Source of the DNA: Anaerolineales bacterium
GTDB taxonomy: Bacteria; Chloroflexota; Anaerolineae; Anaerolineales; UBA6668
NCBI GenBank assembly: GCA_020630805.1
Contig: JAHDIM010000012.1
Location: forward strand, 1-36,511
Length of the DNA: 36,511 nt
Reading direction: 5' to 3'
The notes under the pieces: generated by a model
What the model saw: the letters and a program-made list of their open reading frames with translations, nothing else
What the model was told of the DNA's origin: nothing
Database searches by the model: none
Part shown: one piece after another, positions 8,903 to 20,954 of the stretch
Layout: the number at the start of each line of letters is the position of its first letter
Position numbering within the stretch: position 1 is the first letter of the stretch
Made by a program: the position numbers and the translations under genes

Positions 8903-9959
8903 ATTGGGTCAACATATACTGGCCAAGCAACTCAGCGGTTGCTACCACACTATCCATGTGTGTTCGCTCATAAGAGTGTGAGGCATCCACTCCCGGTCCT
9001 AGCAGACCGACAGCCACATCGCCACCTGCGCGCCAAAATGCTTCCCCATCAGACCCGTAATACGGATAGATGTCCAATTTATAAGGAATATCATGCTGCT
9101 CAGCAAGGGCGACCAATTTTCGCCGCATGCCCAAGTGATATGGCCCGCCTGAGTCTTTGACACAAATACCAACCGAGAATTCATCTGAATTTTGACCGAC
9201 ACCAACCGCAGCCATATCCACGCTAATCAACTCTGTCATTTCGGCAGGAAAGCCTGCTGATGCGCCATGCCCAACTTCTTCATAGTTTGAAAAATGCAAC
9301 ACAATGTCATGGGCTGGCAAAAGTTCAGCATCTAACAACGCTTTGGCCGCGGCCAACATGGCGACAACCCCAGCTTTGTCGTCCAAATGGCGGGAGCGAA
9401 TGTAGCCGTTGGCGTTGAACTCAATTCGTGGATCAAAGGCAACAATGTCACCCACCTGTATGCCAAGATCAACAACATCAAACTCTGAAAACACCTTCTC
9501 ATCTAAACGCACGTGAAAAGACGTGTCCTTAGTGCGATCCAAACTCGTCACTGCACTCCCGTGCACGTGAACCGACGCACGCGTGGGCAGAATTGTTCCC
9601 CGATACTGTTTGTCAGAATGAACACAGATCACAGTAACGCCCTCGCCTTCGACCGCATTCCAAGCGTAACTGCCTAGTTTAGACATCAACAAACGTCCAC
9701 TGGTGTCAATCTCTTTGACAATAGCACCTAGCGTATCCACGTGTCCGGTAATGCCATGCGGCGTGGCAGAATCACGACCGCTGATTGTGGCGACTAACGC
9801 CCCCTTTCGGGTCTGATGCATTGTCTTGATCCCAAGTGAAATCAATTCGGTTTCAAGAAATGCAATTGCCGCTTCGGTATAGCCAGTCGGGCTTGGGATT
9901 GCCAACAAGTCTGATAAGACTCGTCCAATATAAGTCTTATCAATCTGTAAATTAGTCAT
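8901..9959 (-). CDS. M42 family metallo-aminopeptidase
   Basis: A 352-residue cytoplasmic dinuclear metallopeptidase of the M42 (glutamyl aminopeptidase/deblocking aminopeptidase/CelM-like) family. Metal and catalytic residues are all present: His73 in GHVDT, Asp193/194 in HLDDKAG, Glu227/228 in YEEVGHG, Asp248 in SVDMA and His334 in ERTHMDS. I chose the ATG at 9959 because the protein then begins MTNLQIDKTYI and the ATG overlaps the murA stop in the 8-nt string ATGACTAA, a layout typical of translational coupling. A GTG at 9986 would add nine residues inside murA. It is the downstream gene of a two-gene operon with murA. The likely role is peptide turnover; the exact substrate cannot be read from sequence. 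Confidence 0.93.
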   Translation of the reverse strand: MTNLQIDKTYIGRVLSDLLAIPSPTGYTEAAIAFLETELISLGIKTMHQTRKGALVATISGRDSATPHGITGHVDTLGAIVKEIDTSGRLLMSKLGSYAWNAVEGEGVTVICVHSDKQYRGTILPTRASVHVHGSAVTSLDRTKDTSFHVRLDEKVFSEFDVVDLGIQVGDIVAFDPRIEFNANGYIRSRHLDDKAGVVAMLAAAKALLDAELLPAHDIVLHFSNYEEVGHGASAGFPAEMTELISVDMAAVGVGQNSDEFSVGICVKDSGGPYHLGMRRKLVALAEQHDIPYKLDIYPYYGSDGEAFWRAGGDVAVGLLGPGVDASHSYERTHMDSVVATAELLGQYMLTQ

Positions 9960-11238
9960 CGTCTTGGATACGCTCGATCTTGGCACCTAAAGCACGTAAT
10001 TTCTCTTCAACCCGTTCATAGCCACGGTCTATTTGTCCAATATTTTTAATGACAGACTCGCCATCAGCAGCGAGAGCCGCAATCAACAGCGCCATCCCAG
10101 CCCGAATGTCCGGGCTTTCTAAAATGGCCGGTTGCAATTTAGCAGGCCCTTGCACAATACAACGATGCGGGTCACATAACACAATCCGTGCGCCCATGCT
10201 ATTGAGCTTATCCGTAAAAAATAGTCGGCTTTCAAACATCTTTTCGTGGAACAAAATGCTACCTTCACACTGCGTCGCAACCACAATGGTTGTGCTTAGA
10301 AGATCAGCAGGGAAGCCGGGCCAAGGCGCATCTTCAATCTTTGTGATCGCCCCGCCAAAGTCTGTCCCAATTGTCATTTTCTGATCTGCTGGCACAACCA
10401 AATCGTCGCCGTCTAAGTACCATTCGACACCAAGTCGCTTGTACATCAGCGAGACCATATCAAGTACATGTGCGTCTGCATTCTTGACACGAATACTGCC
10501 ATTTGTAACCAGTGCCGCACCAACGAAACTAATCACCTCTAAATAGTCTGCTTCAATGCGCAACATGCCAGAGCCTAGTTTGTTGACCCCTTCAATGGTG
10601 AGGACATTTGAACCGATACCTGAAATCCGCGCGCCAAGATTGTTGAGGAAGTGACACAATTGCTGCACGTGCGGTTCAGAGGCCGCATTCCGAATGATGG
10701 TTTGCCCTTCAGCTAGCACTGCCGCCATCACAATGTTTTCGGTTGCGGTCACACTCGCTTCATCTAAAAGCATTTCTGCGCCCATGAGCTTTTCGGCAGT
10801 GAAACGAAAACATCCTTCATAAGAAAATTTAGCGCCCAATGCATTCAAGCCAAGCAGATGCGTGTCAATCCGACGGCGGCCAATCACGTCCCCACCGGGC
10901 GAAGGGAGATCTAAATAACCGCGACGCGCAACCAATGGGCCAGCGAGCAGAATGGAAGCACGAATTTTTTGACATAACTCAGGATCTGGCTCAACGGGAT
11001 TGAGTTCACGCGTTGTGAAGCGCCATTTGTGTGGCGTCAACTCTTCAACCTCAGTTCCCAATTGTTCCAAAAGCGCGCGCATTGTAAACACATCATTGAT
11101 GCGTGGAACGTTATCAAGCACGACGGGTTCACTACTGAGCAAACAAGCTGCCAAAAGTGGCAAGGCTGCATTTTTATTCCCCGATGGCACAACGGTTCCA
11201 TTGAGTGGCACCCCACCCTGAATTACGAATTTTGGCAT
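9952..11238 (-). CDS. murA: UDP-N-acetylglucosamine 1-carboxyvinyltransferase, Asp active-site variant
   Basis: A 428-residue cytoplasmic enzyme that transfers enolpyruvate from PEP to UDP-GlcNAc, the first committed step of peptidoglycan synthesis. The N-terminal SGNKNAALP signature gives Lys22 and Asn23. The loop that normally reads GGCAIG reads GGDVIG, so the residue usually occupied by the fosfomycin-target cysteine is Asp117. The same replacement is known in Mycobacterium tuberculosis and Chlamydia and goes with natural fosfomycin resistance. The remaining family blocks look intact and the length is normal. The start is set by a GAGGAAG ribosome site. It is first in a pair with the M42 peptidase gene and divergent from the membrane-protein gene. 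Presence of murA supports a peptidoglycan wall as a plausible target for sorted proteins. Confidence 0.96.
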   Translation of the reverse strand: MPKFVIQGGVPLNGTVVPSGNKNAALPLLAACLLSSEPVVLDNVPRINDVFTMRALLEQLGTEVEELTPHKWRFTTRELNPVEPDPELCQKIRASILLAGPLVARRGYLDLPSPGGDVIGRRRIDTHLLGLNALGAKFSYEGCFRFTAEKLMGAEMLLDEASVTATENIVMAAVLAEGQTIIRNAASEPHVQQLCHFLNNLGARISGIGSNVLTIEGVNKLGSGMLRIEADYLEVISFVGAALVTNGSIRVKNADAHVLDMVSLMYKRLGVEWYLDGDDLVVPADQKMTIGTDFGGAITKIEDAPWPGFPADLLSTTIVVATQCEGSILFHEKMFESRLFFTDKLNSMGARIVLCDPHRCIVQGPAKLQPAILESPDIRAGMALLIAALAADGESVIKNIGQIDRGYERVEEKLRALGAKIERIQDDD

Positions 11239-11240
11239 TA

Positions 11241-11247
11241 CTTCCTC
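11241..11247 (-). promoter_or_regulatory. murA ribosome binding site
   Basis: On the minus strand, GAGGAAG lies just ahead of the ATG (GAGG, 5 nt, ATG). This is one of only two strong Shine-Dalgarno sequences in the window. Confidence 0.7.
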
Positions 11248-11288
11248 ACTTACTAGATTTTTTCAGCCAACCTAGAGATTGTAAAAGA

Positions 11289-11316
11289 CGCCTTGCGTCA
11301 TCACAACTGCAAGGCG
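11289..11316 (-). promoter_or_regulatory. Hairpin at the 5' end of the murA leader
   Basis: CGCCTTGC and GCAAGGCG form an 8-bp perfect stem with a 12-nt loop. Read on the minus strand it is followed by TCTTTTAC, so it resembles a weak terminator. With the predicted promoter just upstream, it would be the first element of the murA mRNA, either a stabilising 5' hairpin or an attenuator. Confidence 0.4.
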
Positions 11317-11320
11317 CCCA

Positions 11321-11350
11321 ACTATAGCGCGAAAGTATTTGGATAGACAA
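11321..11350 (-). promoter_or_regulatory. Candidate housekeeping-sigma promoter for murA
   Basis: On the minus strand, TTGTCT (11345-11350) and TATAGT (11321-11326) are 18 nt apart, matching -35 (4/6) and -10 (5/6) consensus. It points toward murA with a leader of about 75 nt. Confidence 0.5.
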
Positions 11351-11380
11351 GCGAGCGTAGCAGTTCGCCACGAACACGCG

Positions 11381-11415
11381 TTCGGAAAACAACCTAAACA
11401 TGGTAAAATTAGGGG
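11381..11415 (+). promoter_or_regulatory. Candidate extended -10 promoter giving a leaderless message
   Basis: TGGTAAAAT gives an extended -10 (TG, one base, TAAAAT at 11404-11409). TTCGGA at 11381-11386 is a weak -35 at 17-nt spacing. The expected transcription start falls on or next to the GTG at 11416. Confidence 0.4.
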
Positions 11416-12399
11416 GTGAGTTCATCAGCAAAAAACCATGTACCGCCACGCGAACCTATCGGTGTAATTGCGGCCATCATGGATGGATTTGAAGCAATAC
11501 AAGCCCATTTTTGGGTCATTCTGCCCCCTATTTTGCTAGACATACTCTTTTGGCTTGGCCCGCACCTCACTGTGCCCAATAGCATCCTAAATCAGTTCAG
11601 TGTGCTGTATCGTGCGAATCCATTGCTTGAGGAAAGTTTTCCACAAGAGCAATTCATGGATCTCTTCAGTCGATACAATTTAGTGACGTCTTTGAGTCCG
11701 TCACTAGTAGGAATTCCAAGTCTCGTAAAAACACAATTGATCTTTGACCAAACGCCCATTGGCGCCGTGTCACGCATGACAATGAGCAATGAAGGCAGTA
11801 CAGCCCTGTTGTTATTTAGCATGTTGCTCGGCGGCATGGTATTGGCAACGATCTACCTAAAATTGGTTGCCAATGCAGTTGCCCGCAACTCAGAATTGCA
11901 AGTCCGCAATTCGCTTGGCGCGGTGATCAAAGCAAGCCTGCGAATTTTTGGGTTTGCGCTATTGCTATCCATCATGCTGGGGATCTTTTCGACCGTGGTC
12001 TTTTTGCTGTCCGCCATACTGGGACAGTTTGCCGGTTGGATTGTCCTACCAATTGTTTTTATTGGGTTCAGCCTAATGCTTTGGGTCTTGCTCTTCAATG
12101 GCTTCGTTGTTCACGGCGTCATGATGCAAGACTTTGGTATTTTCAAAGCCGTCAAAAATAGCATTATGTTAGTGCGGGCGAATGCATCGCAAATGACCAT
12201 GCTGTTTTTAGTGGCCTATGTGTTACACATTGGCCTCCGCATGATCTGGTCTTATCCTGACACAGACATGTGGCTATTTGCGATTGGGATTGTGGGACAC
12301 GCATTCATCGCATCTGCTGTTTTGGCAGCAACATTTTCGTTTTATCAAGATCGCGTCCGCTGGCAGTCTGAAATGACTGCCTTGGCATCCGACGCATAA
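11416..12399 (+). CDS. Polytopic membrane protein of unknown function
   Basis: A polypeptide of 327 residues starting at GTG. About five or six hydrophobic stretches suggest helices near residues 28-48, 132-152, 172-198, 205-230, 255-275 and 283-305. A long loop lies between the first two helices (about 50-128). Residues about 155-172 and 235-255 are short polar loops, the latter reading FGIFKAVKNSIMLVRANASQ. This pattern is common in uncharacterised integral membrane proteins, and I recognise no catalytic motif. It is divergent from murA. It is followed 43 nt later by gyrB with no terminator between, so the two may be co-transcribed. The start is uncertain: an AGGGG abuts the GTG directly, too close for a normal ribosome site, and a promoter-like TAAAAT lies 7 nt upstream. 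Confidence 0.85.
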   Translation: MSSSAKNHVPPREPIGVIAAIMDGFEAIQAHFWVILPPILLDILFWLGPHLTVPNSILNQFSVLYRANPLLEESFPQEQFMDLFSRYNLVTSLSPSLVGIPSLVKTQLIFDQTPIGAVSRMTMSNEGSTALLLFSMLLGGMVLATIYLKLVANAVARNSELQVRNSLGAVIKASLRIFGFALLLSIMLGIFSTVVFLLSAILGQFAGWIVLPIVFIGFSLMLWVLLFNGFVVHGVMMQDFGIFKAVKNSIMLVRANASQMTMLFLVAYVLHIGLRMIWSYPDTDMWLFAIGIVGHAFIASAVLAATFSFYQDRVRWQSEMTALASDA

Positions 12400-12433
12400 T
12401 CTTTAATACTTACACCTTTGATTCACGGAGTAA

Positions 12434-14353
<1,920 letters not shown>

Positions 14354-14378
14354 GTCGCGACTTTCAACGACATAAAAC

Positions 14379-14410
14379 AAAACGCCTCAGCAGTTTGCTG
14401 AGGCGTTTTT
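14379..14410. terminator. Bidirectional terminator between gyrB and the thioester giant gene
   Basis: AAAACGCCTCAGCA pairs with TGCTGAGGCGTTTT around a GTT loop, followed by more T. It serves gyrB and, from the other side, the converging minus-strand giant gene that ends at 14436. Confidence 0.9.
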
Positions 14411-14435
14411 ATTTTTACAGTTGGCGTAGCAGTCG

Positions 14436-17400
14436 CTAGCGCTGTTGATCTCGCATCTTACGATTTACAACGCTCAAGCCAAACAGCCCAACCAACATAA
14501 CAGCCGTCAGCACAATTGGCATGGTCTGCGGGAATTCAACATTAAGCTCCCCAGTCGTCGGAATTTCATCTGGGATAACTTGGATGTTTGCCGAGTTTGA
14601 GCGCGTTGCGCCGTTGACGTTACTCGCAATCACGTCGGCGACGTTAGCAATTCGGTCAGGCGCTTGCGCATTGTTATTGATGCGCACCGTCACAATCACA
14701 GACACTGTTTCATTAGGTGCTAAGTCACCTAACTCAATCCGTACAGTGCGGCTACCAGCATCGTATGAAACCGAGCCTTTCTGTGGCACTGCATTGACAT
14801 AATCTAAGCGATAGTCAAGTACATCCAGTGCTACCGCGTCTGTCATGACAGCGTTGTTCGGGTTACGCACATTGATGGTGTAGTTGACTGTGTCACCAAT
14901 TGTCACAATAGCACGGTCACCACTCTTCGTTACTTCTGGAACCACCAAACTTGCAGCCAACGCTTCAATTGGGACAGGCGTTGCCGTTGGTTCAGGCGTT
15001 GGTGGAGCAATCCGCGCTGAAATTGCCTCTTCAATCGCAGACAATACTGACCCACTCGCGAGACCAGCATCCCAATTAGGATCGAACTCGCCAGCTTCCA
15101 AACTAATGATGTCTGTGCGGCCCGTGGCACGGTCTGCGTCTGAGTCTTTTCCGGCATCTAGCCCCTCATGATGCATGGTAAAGCCATGGCCAGCGGGCGG
15201 AACAAACTCCACGACGTAGTCGCCGGGTTTTAAGTTTCTAAATTCGTAGTACCCATTTGAGTCCGTAATAGTGCTGCCCAACACGTCAAATGTAGGCGTG
15301 AGCAAGCGCACTGTTACGCCTTCTAATGGCGCTTCATCGTCATCCTGAATACCATCTGCATCGGTGTCAAACCAAACGTAGTCGCCCAGACCTGCAGGCT
15401 CGTAAATTCCGAAGTCCCATGTCCGGTCACTTTCACCTGGATCTAGCGTGGTGCGAATGGTTTTGCCTGTAAATGGATCACCATCGCTGTCCGCTGCGTC
15501 ATTAGAACCAGAGTCTTTCGCAGTTGGCTGATAGCCAGTCGGGAGCGTGTTGATGTCGAACTGAATGTAGTACACACCCGGTGTCAAATTCGGGAATAAG
15601 TATTCACCGTTAGTATCTGTTTGGGTTGTTCCAACAAGCTGATCATTTTCATCAAAGAGATTGACAGTGACATTGGCAACACCCGGTTCGCCAGCATCTT
15701 GGATGCCATCATTGTTGTTGTCATACCAAACTTTGTCACCAATTTCAGCTGGCAAGATCACGTCAATGGTGGCTGGGTCGTGATCATCTTCATCACCACC
15801 ATTTTTGCCATCTTCTGAGACGCTGTCATCTACAAGATTGTCATCTTCACCATCAGAGTTCTGATTGTCGTTGTCAGGCGTACTGTCGATGTCAACTGGT
15901 GGGTCATTATCTGGATCTTCATCGTCGTCCGCAGACTCAATTTCAGCATAGTTGGTCAAGCTTCCGTTGGCAGTTGCACTAATGATCATTGTCAGTTCAA
16001 CCGTGACTTCATCATCAACAGCCAAGGTGTCAATTGTGAAGGCACCGTTGCCATCATCGGTGACAATCACGTCATTGCCAGCGTCGGTTTCAGTGACACC
16101 CGCAGCGTTGACACTCTTGAAGGTCAACCCACTTGGGATGTAGTCCATGACTGAAATATCGTAGCCTGCTTTTTCTCCTTGGTTGATGACCGTAATCTCA
16201 AAGACGACATCACCGCCCGGCACAAGTGTTTGACCACTCTTGACCGTCTTCAGCAGCGCAAGGTCAAAGTAAGGTTGTTTCAAGCTAATCTTAGCTGGGT
16301 CATGATCGTCTTCATCACCACCCTCTTTGCCGTTTTGATTAGTGACATTGTCGACGTAGACGTCGTCTTGTTCACCGTCAGTATTCTGGTTATCTGCGTC
16401 TGGGGTGCTATCAACATCCACAGGATCTTCATTGTCTGGATCTTCATCATCATCTGCGGCGCTAATTTCAGCCCAGTTCGTGATTTCAAGTCCGTCAAAT
16501 TCAGGATCGATTGTGAATGTGAGGTTGATCACCACGCTGTCACCAGCGGCCAGCGTGTCTAGCGTCAATGTGACATTACCATCGGCATCAATACCGTTGT
16601 CAGTGATAACAATATCTGCCCCCTCTTCAGTTTCAAGGACGCTTTCTGCGTTACTAGACACGTAATTCAATTCGGTCGGCACATAGTCAATAACCTCGAC
16701 TGCATAAGCATCCAAGGTGCCTTGGTTTTCAACAGTAATACTGAATTCAACCGAATCGCCCGGTGTCAGAACAGAAGTCGTTACAACTTCTTTCTTTAGA
16801 GCCAAGTCAAAGACTTGACCAACCGTGAGCGTTGCCGGGTCATGATCATCTTCGTCACCACCCTCTTTGCCGTTTTCGTCAACGGCGTCATCCACAAAAG
16901 TGTCATCTTGTTCACCATCGGTGTTTTGGTTTTCAGCATCTGGAGTGCTGTCGATATCAACTGGTGGGTCATTGCTATCGTCTTGATCATCATCTCCACC
17001 GCTAATCTCAGCCCAGTTCACAAGGCTAGTACCTTGGAAATCTGGATCAATGGTAAAGGTGATGTCGTAGGTCTTAGTGTCACCAGCAAGCAATTCATCG
17101 ATTGTTGCAACCCCAGTAGAGAGATCAACAGCAATGTCAGCATGTGGCGCTTCAAAAGCGGTCAGCGTCAACGCTTCAGGCATATAGTCCGTGACTTCAA
17201 TGTTGAAAGCGTCAACCGTCCCTTGATTGATGACGGTGATCGTAAACGTAGCGCTATCGCCCTGTTCATATGGGCCTTCATCAACCAATTCTTTTTTGAG
17301 CGCTAAGTCAAAGTTATAGACAAAGCCAAAGTCAACAGTCAGGTTTTCTTGTTCATCTGGCGTGTTTGGATCGTTATCTGGATCTTCTTCAGTGGGTTCA

Positions 17401-20400
17401 CCATCGCCAAGCGTCACCGTGCCAGACCAGACATCTTCACCAATGACATCCGGATCAATCCCATTGTCATTGTTATCGATGTCAGTTTGGTCATCACCTG
17501 TTGAAGATTTGTAGTCTGCCAACGGACCGTCTTCACCATTGTCATCCCACTCGATGGCTGGGATAGAGACCAGGTAGTCACCAGCTTCAAGGTTTTCAAA
17601 TAAGTAGAACCCGTCGGCATCGGTGGTGTCCATTGCCAGCATGTCGTCTTCATCGATGTCACCATCTTCATCGATATCATCGGGTTGTCCATCTGCATCT
17701 GCGTCTTGCCAAAGCTCAACCCAGATATTTTCAAATGGCGCTTCGCCTTCATCAATCAAACCGTTGTTGTTAGCGTCTTCCCAGACTTGGTTCCCCAAGC
17801 TGTAGAGGCGCACAAAACCAAAATCAACGGTCAGGTTTTCATTGAGATCACGCGTAATGGCGTCATTGTCTGGCGCTTCTTCGGTCGGTTCACCGTCACC
17901 CAAGACAATGGTTTCAGAGAGCACAGCTTCACCTAGCGTTGCTGGGTCAATGCCATTGTCGTTATTATCAACGTCATCTGCGGTTGCGCCGGTTGAAGAC
18001 CGGAAGCCAGCCAAAGGACCTGCGGTACCGTTGTCATCCCATTCCACTGCTGGAATAGAAACCACGTAGTTACCGGCTAAGAGATCATCAAAGAGGTACA
18101 GTCCGTCAGCGTCAGTGGTGTCCATGGCGAGCATGTCGTCATCGTCCACGTCACCATCACTGTCAATATCATCAGGTTGGCCGTCAGCGTCGGCATCTTG
18201 CCAAAGTTCGACCCAAATGCCTTCTAGCAATGGCTCATCGGTATCAATCAGGCCGTTGTCGTTGTCGTCTAACCAAACTTGGTTTCCAAGACTGTAGAAC
18301 GGCACGAAGCCAAAATCGACTGTCAAATTTTCATTCGCATCTGGCGTAAAGAGATCATTGTCTGGATCTTCTTCAGTCGGTTCGCCGTCACCAAGCACAA
18401 CAGTGTCTGACCAAACGGTGTCCCCCACCGTTGCTGGATCAATCCCGTTGTCATTATTGTCAACATCATCGGCTGAACTGCCAGTGCTAGACCGCATGCC
18501 CGCAAGCGGACCTTCGGTGCCAGCGTCATCCCATTCAATTGCAGGAATACTAACCAGATAGCTGCCAGCTTCCAAGTTATCAAAGAGGTACAGACCGTTC
18601 GCGTCGGTGGTATCCATCGCGAGCATGTCGTCATCATCAACATCACCATCTTCATCGATGTCGTCAGCTTGGCCGTCCGCGTCAGCATCTTGCCAAAGTT
18701 CCACCCAGATACCCTCTAATAACGGCTCATCGGTATTGATGAGACCATTGTCGTTATCATCTTGCCAAACTTGGTTCCCGAGGCTGTACAACGGCACAAA
18801 GCCAAAGTCGATGGTCAAGTTTTCATTTGCATCCAGCGTGACTGCGTCATTGTCTGGATCTTCTTCGGTCGGTTCGCCATCGCCTAAGACAATGGTATCT
18901 GACAAGACAGCATCGCCAATGGTGGCGGGGTCAATCCCGTTGTCATTGTTATCAATGTCATCATTGGTTGCCCCTGTTGATGAACGGTAGCCAGCCAATG
19001 GCCCAGGTGTGCCAGCGTCGTTCCACTCAACGGCGGGGATGCTAACGAGGTAATTCCCCGGCAAAAGGTCATCAAAGAGATACAGACCATCGGCGTCAGT
19101 GGTGTCCATTGCCAGCATGTCGTCATCATCAATGTCGCCATCGTCGTCAATGTCATCCGGCTGTCCATCTGCGTCAGCGTCTTGCCAAAGTTCGACCCAG
19201 ATACCTGCTAATAACGGTTCATCGGTATCGATGAGGCCATTGTCATTGTCGTCTTGCCAAACTTGATTCCCAATTGAGTACATTGGCACAAAGCCAAAGT
19301 CTACAGTCAGGTTTTCATTGCTATCAGGCGTGATGGCGTCATTGTCGGGGTCTTCTTCGGTTGGTTCGCCATCACCTAAGATGATTGGCGCAGAAAAGAC
19401 ATCTTCACCGACTGTTGCTGGGTCAATTCCATTGTCGTTGTTGTCAACATCGTCGGCAGCACTACCAGTACTTGACCGCATGCCAGCCAGTGGCCCGGGT
19501 GTCCCTGCGTCATCCCATTCAATCGCAGGGATACTGACCAAGTATGTGTCCGCGAGTAAGCCATCAAACAGATACAAACCCTCTACGTCTGTGGTGTCCA
19601 TCGCTAGCATATCGTCGTCATCAACATTGCCATCTAAGTTGACATCATCGGGTTGACCATCTGCGTCAGCGTCTTGCCACAACTCAACCCAAATGCCCTC
19701 TAACAAAGGTTCGTCGGTATCGATAAGACCATTGTCGTTGTCGTCTTGCCAAACCTGATTCCCAATTGAGTATTGCGGAGTTGGCGTTGGTGTTGCTGTT
19801 GGTGTATTGGTTGGCGTTGCTGTTGGCGTATTTGTCGGAACAGCAGTGTTAGTTGGTGTATTCGTTGGTACTGCCGTATTTGTTGGGGTGTTGGTTGGAA
19901 CAATTGTGTTTGTCGGTACCGCCGTGTTGGTTGGTGTATTTGTTGGAACCGCAGTGTTTGTCGCCGTTGGGACCGCCGTATTCGTTGGAGTTGGGGTTGG
20001 CGTTGTACAAACTGCGTTTTCAATCAGTTCAAATGGCAAAATTAGATCTTGATACTTCACAAGATCGCCAGCAACCGTGTCGGTGTGCAAATACATTGCA
20101 GGATATGGATCTGCATAAAGCCCCGTGGCCGCTTCTGCTTTTGCCTGAATTTCAGCAGCTGTTCCGGTAAAACCCATGCCATCACCAATATTCCAGACCG
20201 CTTCTTGAATGGCTTGCCATAACTGAACATTCGTCAGTCCTGAATAGGCAGGGTCATCTAACGCAGCAAAAGTGCGCCGAATTGTGGCGTCGGTTGCAGC
20301 ATCATGCACCCGATTGGTATCGCTTGATGTATACGTCGCAGAGCCTGGCCCTGGGGCGTGTGCATCAAATTCAATACAAAATGCAACCCCTTGGTTGCCA

Positions 20401-20705
20401 TCCAAGTCTGTGTAGGCATATGTCCAAAATCCAGTTCCATCTACAGATCCAGATGTGCCGGTTACCGTCGGTGAAGAATACGTTGAATCACAGGTCACGT
20501 TATCTTGCTGCATCGCAGCCAGAATAGCGTCCATTGGCACGCCATGCGATACATTTCGTGTCTCAGAGGCGCGCTTGCCAAAAAATCCTGCGTCTACAGA
20601 CTGTAGGCCAATTACTGAAAACAGCAGCCCAAAAACCAAGGCTGCTGAAAAAACGAGGATCGCTTTTCGATCCGTTTTTGAATGCATGAGCTTGAAGCTT
20701 GTCAT
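14436..20705 (-). CDS. Giant IPTTG surface protein with N-terminal thioester adhesin domain
   Basis: A polypeptide of 2089 residues. A signal peptide spans about 1-40. Residues about 60-230 look like a thioester domain (TED/TQXA type): Cys110 in VAFCIEFD and Gln167 in [11 protein letters not shown] are the expected partners of an internal Cys-Gln thioester used for covalent adhesion. A Thr/Pro stalk (about 234-310) is built from NTAVPTNTP. Five SdrD-B-like repeats of 164 residues follow, then three DUF11-like domains ending in [10 protein letters not shown]. The C-terminus has two SdrD-B domains, a [10 protein letters not shown] linker, a DUF11-like domain, IPTTG (14550-14564), a membrane helix and NRKMRDQQR. 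It is therefore a secreted, sortase-anchored, very likely Ca-binding fibre with a reactive tip. A second ATG eight codons in also gives a good signal peptide. No strong ribosome site is visible. Confidence 0.93.
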   Translation of the reverse strand: MTSFKLMHSKTDRKAILVFSAALVFGLLFSVIGLQSVDAGFFGKRASETRNVSHGVPMDAILAAMQQDNVTCDSTYSSPTVTGTSGSVDGTGFWTYAYTDLDGNQGVAFCIEFDAHAPGPGSATYTSSDTNRVHDAATDATIRRTFAALDDPAYSGLTNVQLWQAIQEAVWNIGDGMGFTGTAAEIQAKAEAATGLYADPYPAMYLHTDTVAGDLVKYQDLILPFELIENAVCTTPTPTPTNTAVPTATNTAVPTNTPTNTAVPTNTIVPTNTPTNTAVPTNTPTNTAVPTNTPTATPTNTPTATPTPTPQYSIGNQVWQDDNDNGLIDTDEPLLEGIWVELWQDADADGQPDDVNLDGNVDDDDMLAMDTTDVEGLYLFDGLLADTYLVSIPAIEWDDAGTPGPLAGMRSSTGSAADDVDNNDNGIDPATVGEDVFSAPIILGDGEPTEEDPDNDAITPDSNENLTVDFGFVPMYSIGNQVWQDDNDNGLIDTDEPLLAGIWVELWQDADADGQPDDIDDDGDIDDDDMLAMDTTDADGLYLFDDLLPGNYLVSIPAVEWNDAGTPGPLAGYRSSTGATNDDIDNNDNGIDPATIGDAVLSDTIVLGDGEPTEEDPDNDAVTLDANENLTIDFGFVPLYSLGNQVWQDDNDNGLINTDEPLLEGIWVELWQDADADGQADDIDEDGDVDDDDMLAMDTTDANGLYLFDNLEAGSYLVSIPAIEWDDAGTEGPLAGMRSSTGSSADDVDNNDNGIDPATVGDTVWSDTVVLGDGEPTEEDPDNDLFTPDANENLTVDFGFVPFYSLGNQVWLDDNDNGLIDTDEPLLEGIWVELWQDADADGQPDDIDSDGDVDDDDMLAMDTTDADGLYLFDDLLAGNYVVSIPAVEWDDNGTAGPLAGFRSSTGATADDVDNNDNGIDPATLGEAVLSETIVLGDGEPTEEAPDNDAITRDLNENLTVDFGFVRLYSLGNQVWEDANNNGLIDEGEAPFENIWVELWQDADADGQPDDIDEDGDIDEDDMLAMDTTDADGFYLFENLEAGDYLVSIPAIEWDDNGEDGPLADYKSSTGDDQTDIDNNDNGIDPDVIGEDVWSGTVTLGDGEPTEEDPDNDPNTPDEQENLTVDFGFVYNFDLALKKELVDEGPYEQGDSATFTITVINQGTVDAFNIEVTDYMPEALTLTAFEAPHADIAVDLSTGVATIDELLAGDTKTYDITFTIDPDFQGTSLVNWAEISGGDDDQDDSNDPPVDIDSTPDAENQNTDGEQDDTFVDDAVDENGKEGGDEDDHDPATLTVGQVFDLALKKEVVTTSVLTPGDSVEFSITVENQGTLDAYAVEVIDYVPTELNYVSSNAESVLETEEGADIVITDNGIDADGNVTLTLDTLAAGDSVVINLTFTIDPEFDGLEITNWAEISAADDDEDPDNEDPVDVDSTPDADNQNTDGEQDDVYVDNVTNQNGKEGGDEDDHDPAKISLKQPYFDLALLKTVKSGQTLVPGGDVVFEITVINQGEKAGYDISVMDYIPSGLTFKSVNAAGVTETDAGNDVIVTDDGNGAFTIDTLAVDDEVTVELTMIISATANGSLTNYAEIESADDDEDPDNDPPVDIDSTPDNDNQNSDGEDDNLVDDSVSEDGKNGGDEDDHDPATIDVILPAEIGDKVWYDNNNDGIQDAGEPGVANVTVNLFDENDQLVGTTQTDTNGEYLFPNLTPGVYYIQFDINTLPTGYQPTAKDSGSNDAADSDGDPFTGKTIRTTLDPGESDRTWDFGIYEPAGLGDYVWFDTDADGIQDDDEAPLEGVTVRLLTPTFDVLGSTITDSNGYYEFRNLKPGDYVVEFVPPAGHGFTMHHEGLDAGKDSDADRATGRTDIISLEAGEFDPNWDAGLASGSVLSAIEEAISARIAPPTPEPTATPVPIEALAASLVVPEVTKSGDRAIVTIGDTVNYTINVRNPNNAVMTDAVALDVLDYRLDYVNAVPQKGSVSYDAGSRTVRIELGDLAPNETVSVIVTVRINNNAQAPDRIANVADVIASNVNGATRSNSANIQVIPDEIPTTGELNVEFPQTMPIVLTAVMLVGLFGLSVVNRKMRDQQR
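17319..19772 (-). repeat. Five tandem SdrD-B-like units, 492-nt period
   Basis: Copies begin at Y(S)(I/L)GNQVW codons at 19772, 19280, 18788, 18296 and 17804: four intervals of exactly 492 nt. The last copy is 486 nt. Each copy contains the acidic insert [25 protein letters not shown], which looks like paired EF-hand-type calcium loops. DNA identity between copies is visibly high. Confidence 0.85.
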
Positions 20706-20706
20706 A
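20528..20706 (-). other. Signal peptide and leading edge of the thioester adhesin
   Basis: Residues 1-60 of the thioester giant. A basic start (KTDRK) precedes the hydrophobic run [20 protein letters not shown] and a likely cleavage near SVDAG. The mature protein would begin just ahead of the thioester domain, so the reactive tip would be at the outer end of the fibre. Confidence 0.6.
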
Positions 20707-20912
20707 TACCGTTACTAATTCCCACAATAGCTTTACTGATAAAGAAGTTACCTTTTTTAGTTTTTCAACTTATAACCATCTTTACATTACAGCTTGGGGA
20801 GGGATAAATTCTTCAGACATTATTTAGGCCAAAGACGCAAATCTAGACAAAATTTAGGAATTATTGAGACAGCTGTCTAAAAAAAATATGCACGCCCTGA
20901 ACCTTAACTAAA

Positions 20913-20954
20913 GAGGCCTCAGCAGATTCCGCTGAGGCCTCATTTTTATTTTAG
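20913..20954 (-). terminator. Hairpin terminator after the 2201-residue giant gene
   Basis: GAGGCCTCAGC and GCTGAGGCCTC form an 11-bp perfect stem with a 7-nt loop, about 10 nt beyond the minus-strand stop at 20951. The T-run is better on the plus side (ATTTTTATTTT) than on the minus side (TTTAGTT), so minus-strand termination may be partial, with read-through into the thioester gene. Confidence 0.65.

Noticed and set aside
9960-9986. GTG start nine codons upstream for the M42 peptidase
   Set aside because: The ATG at 9959 overlaps the murA stop as ATGACTAA and gives a normal family N-terminus; the extension lies wholly inside murA.
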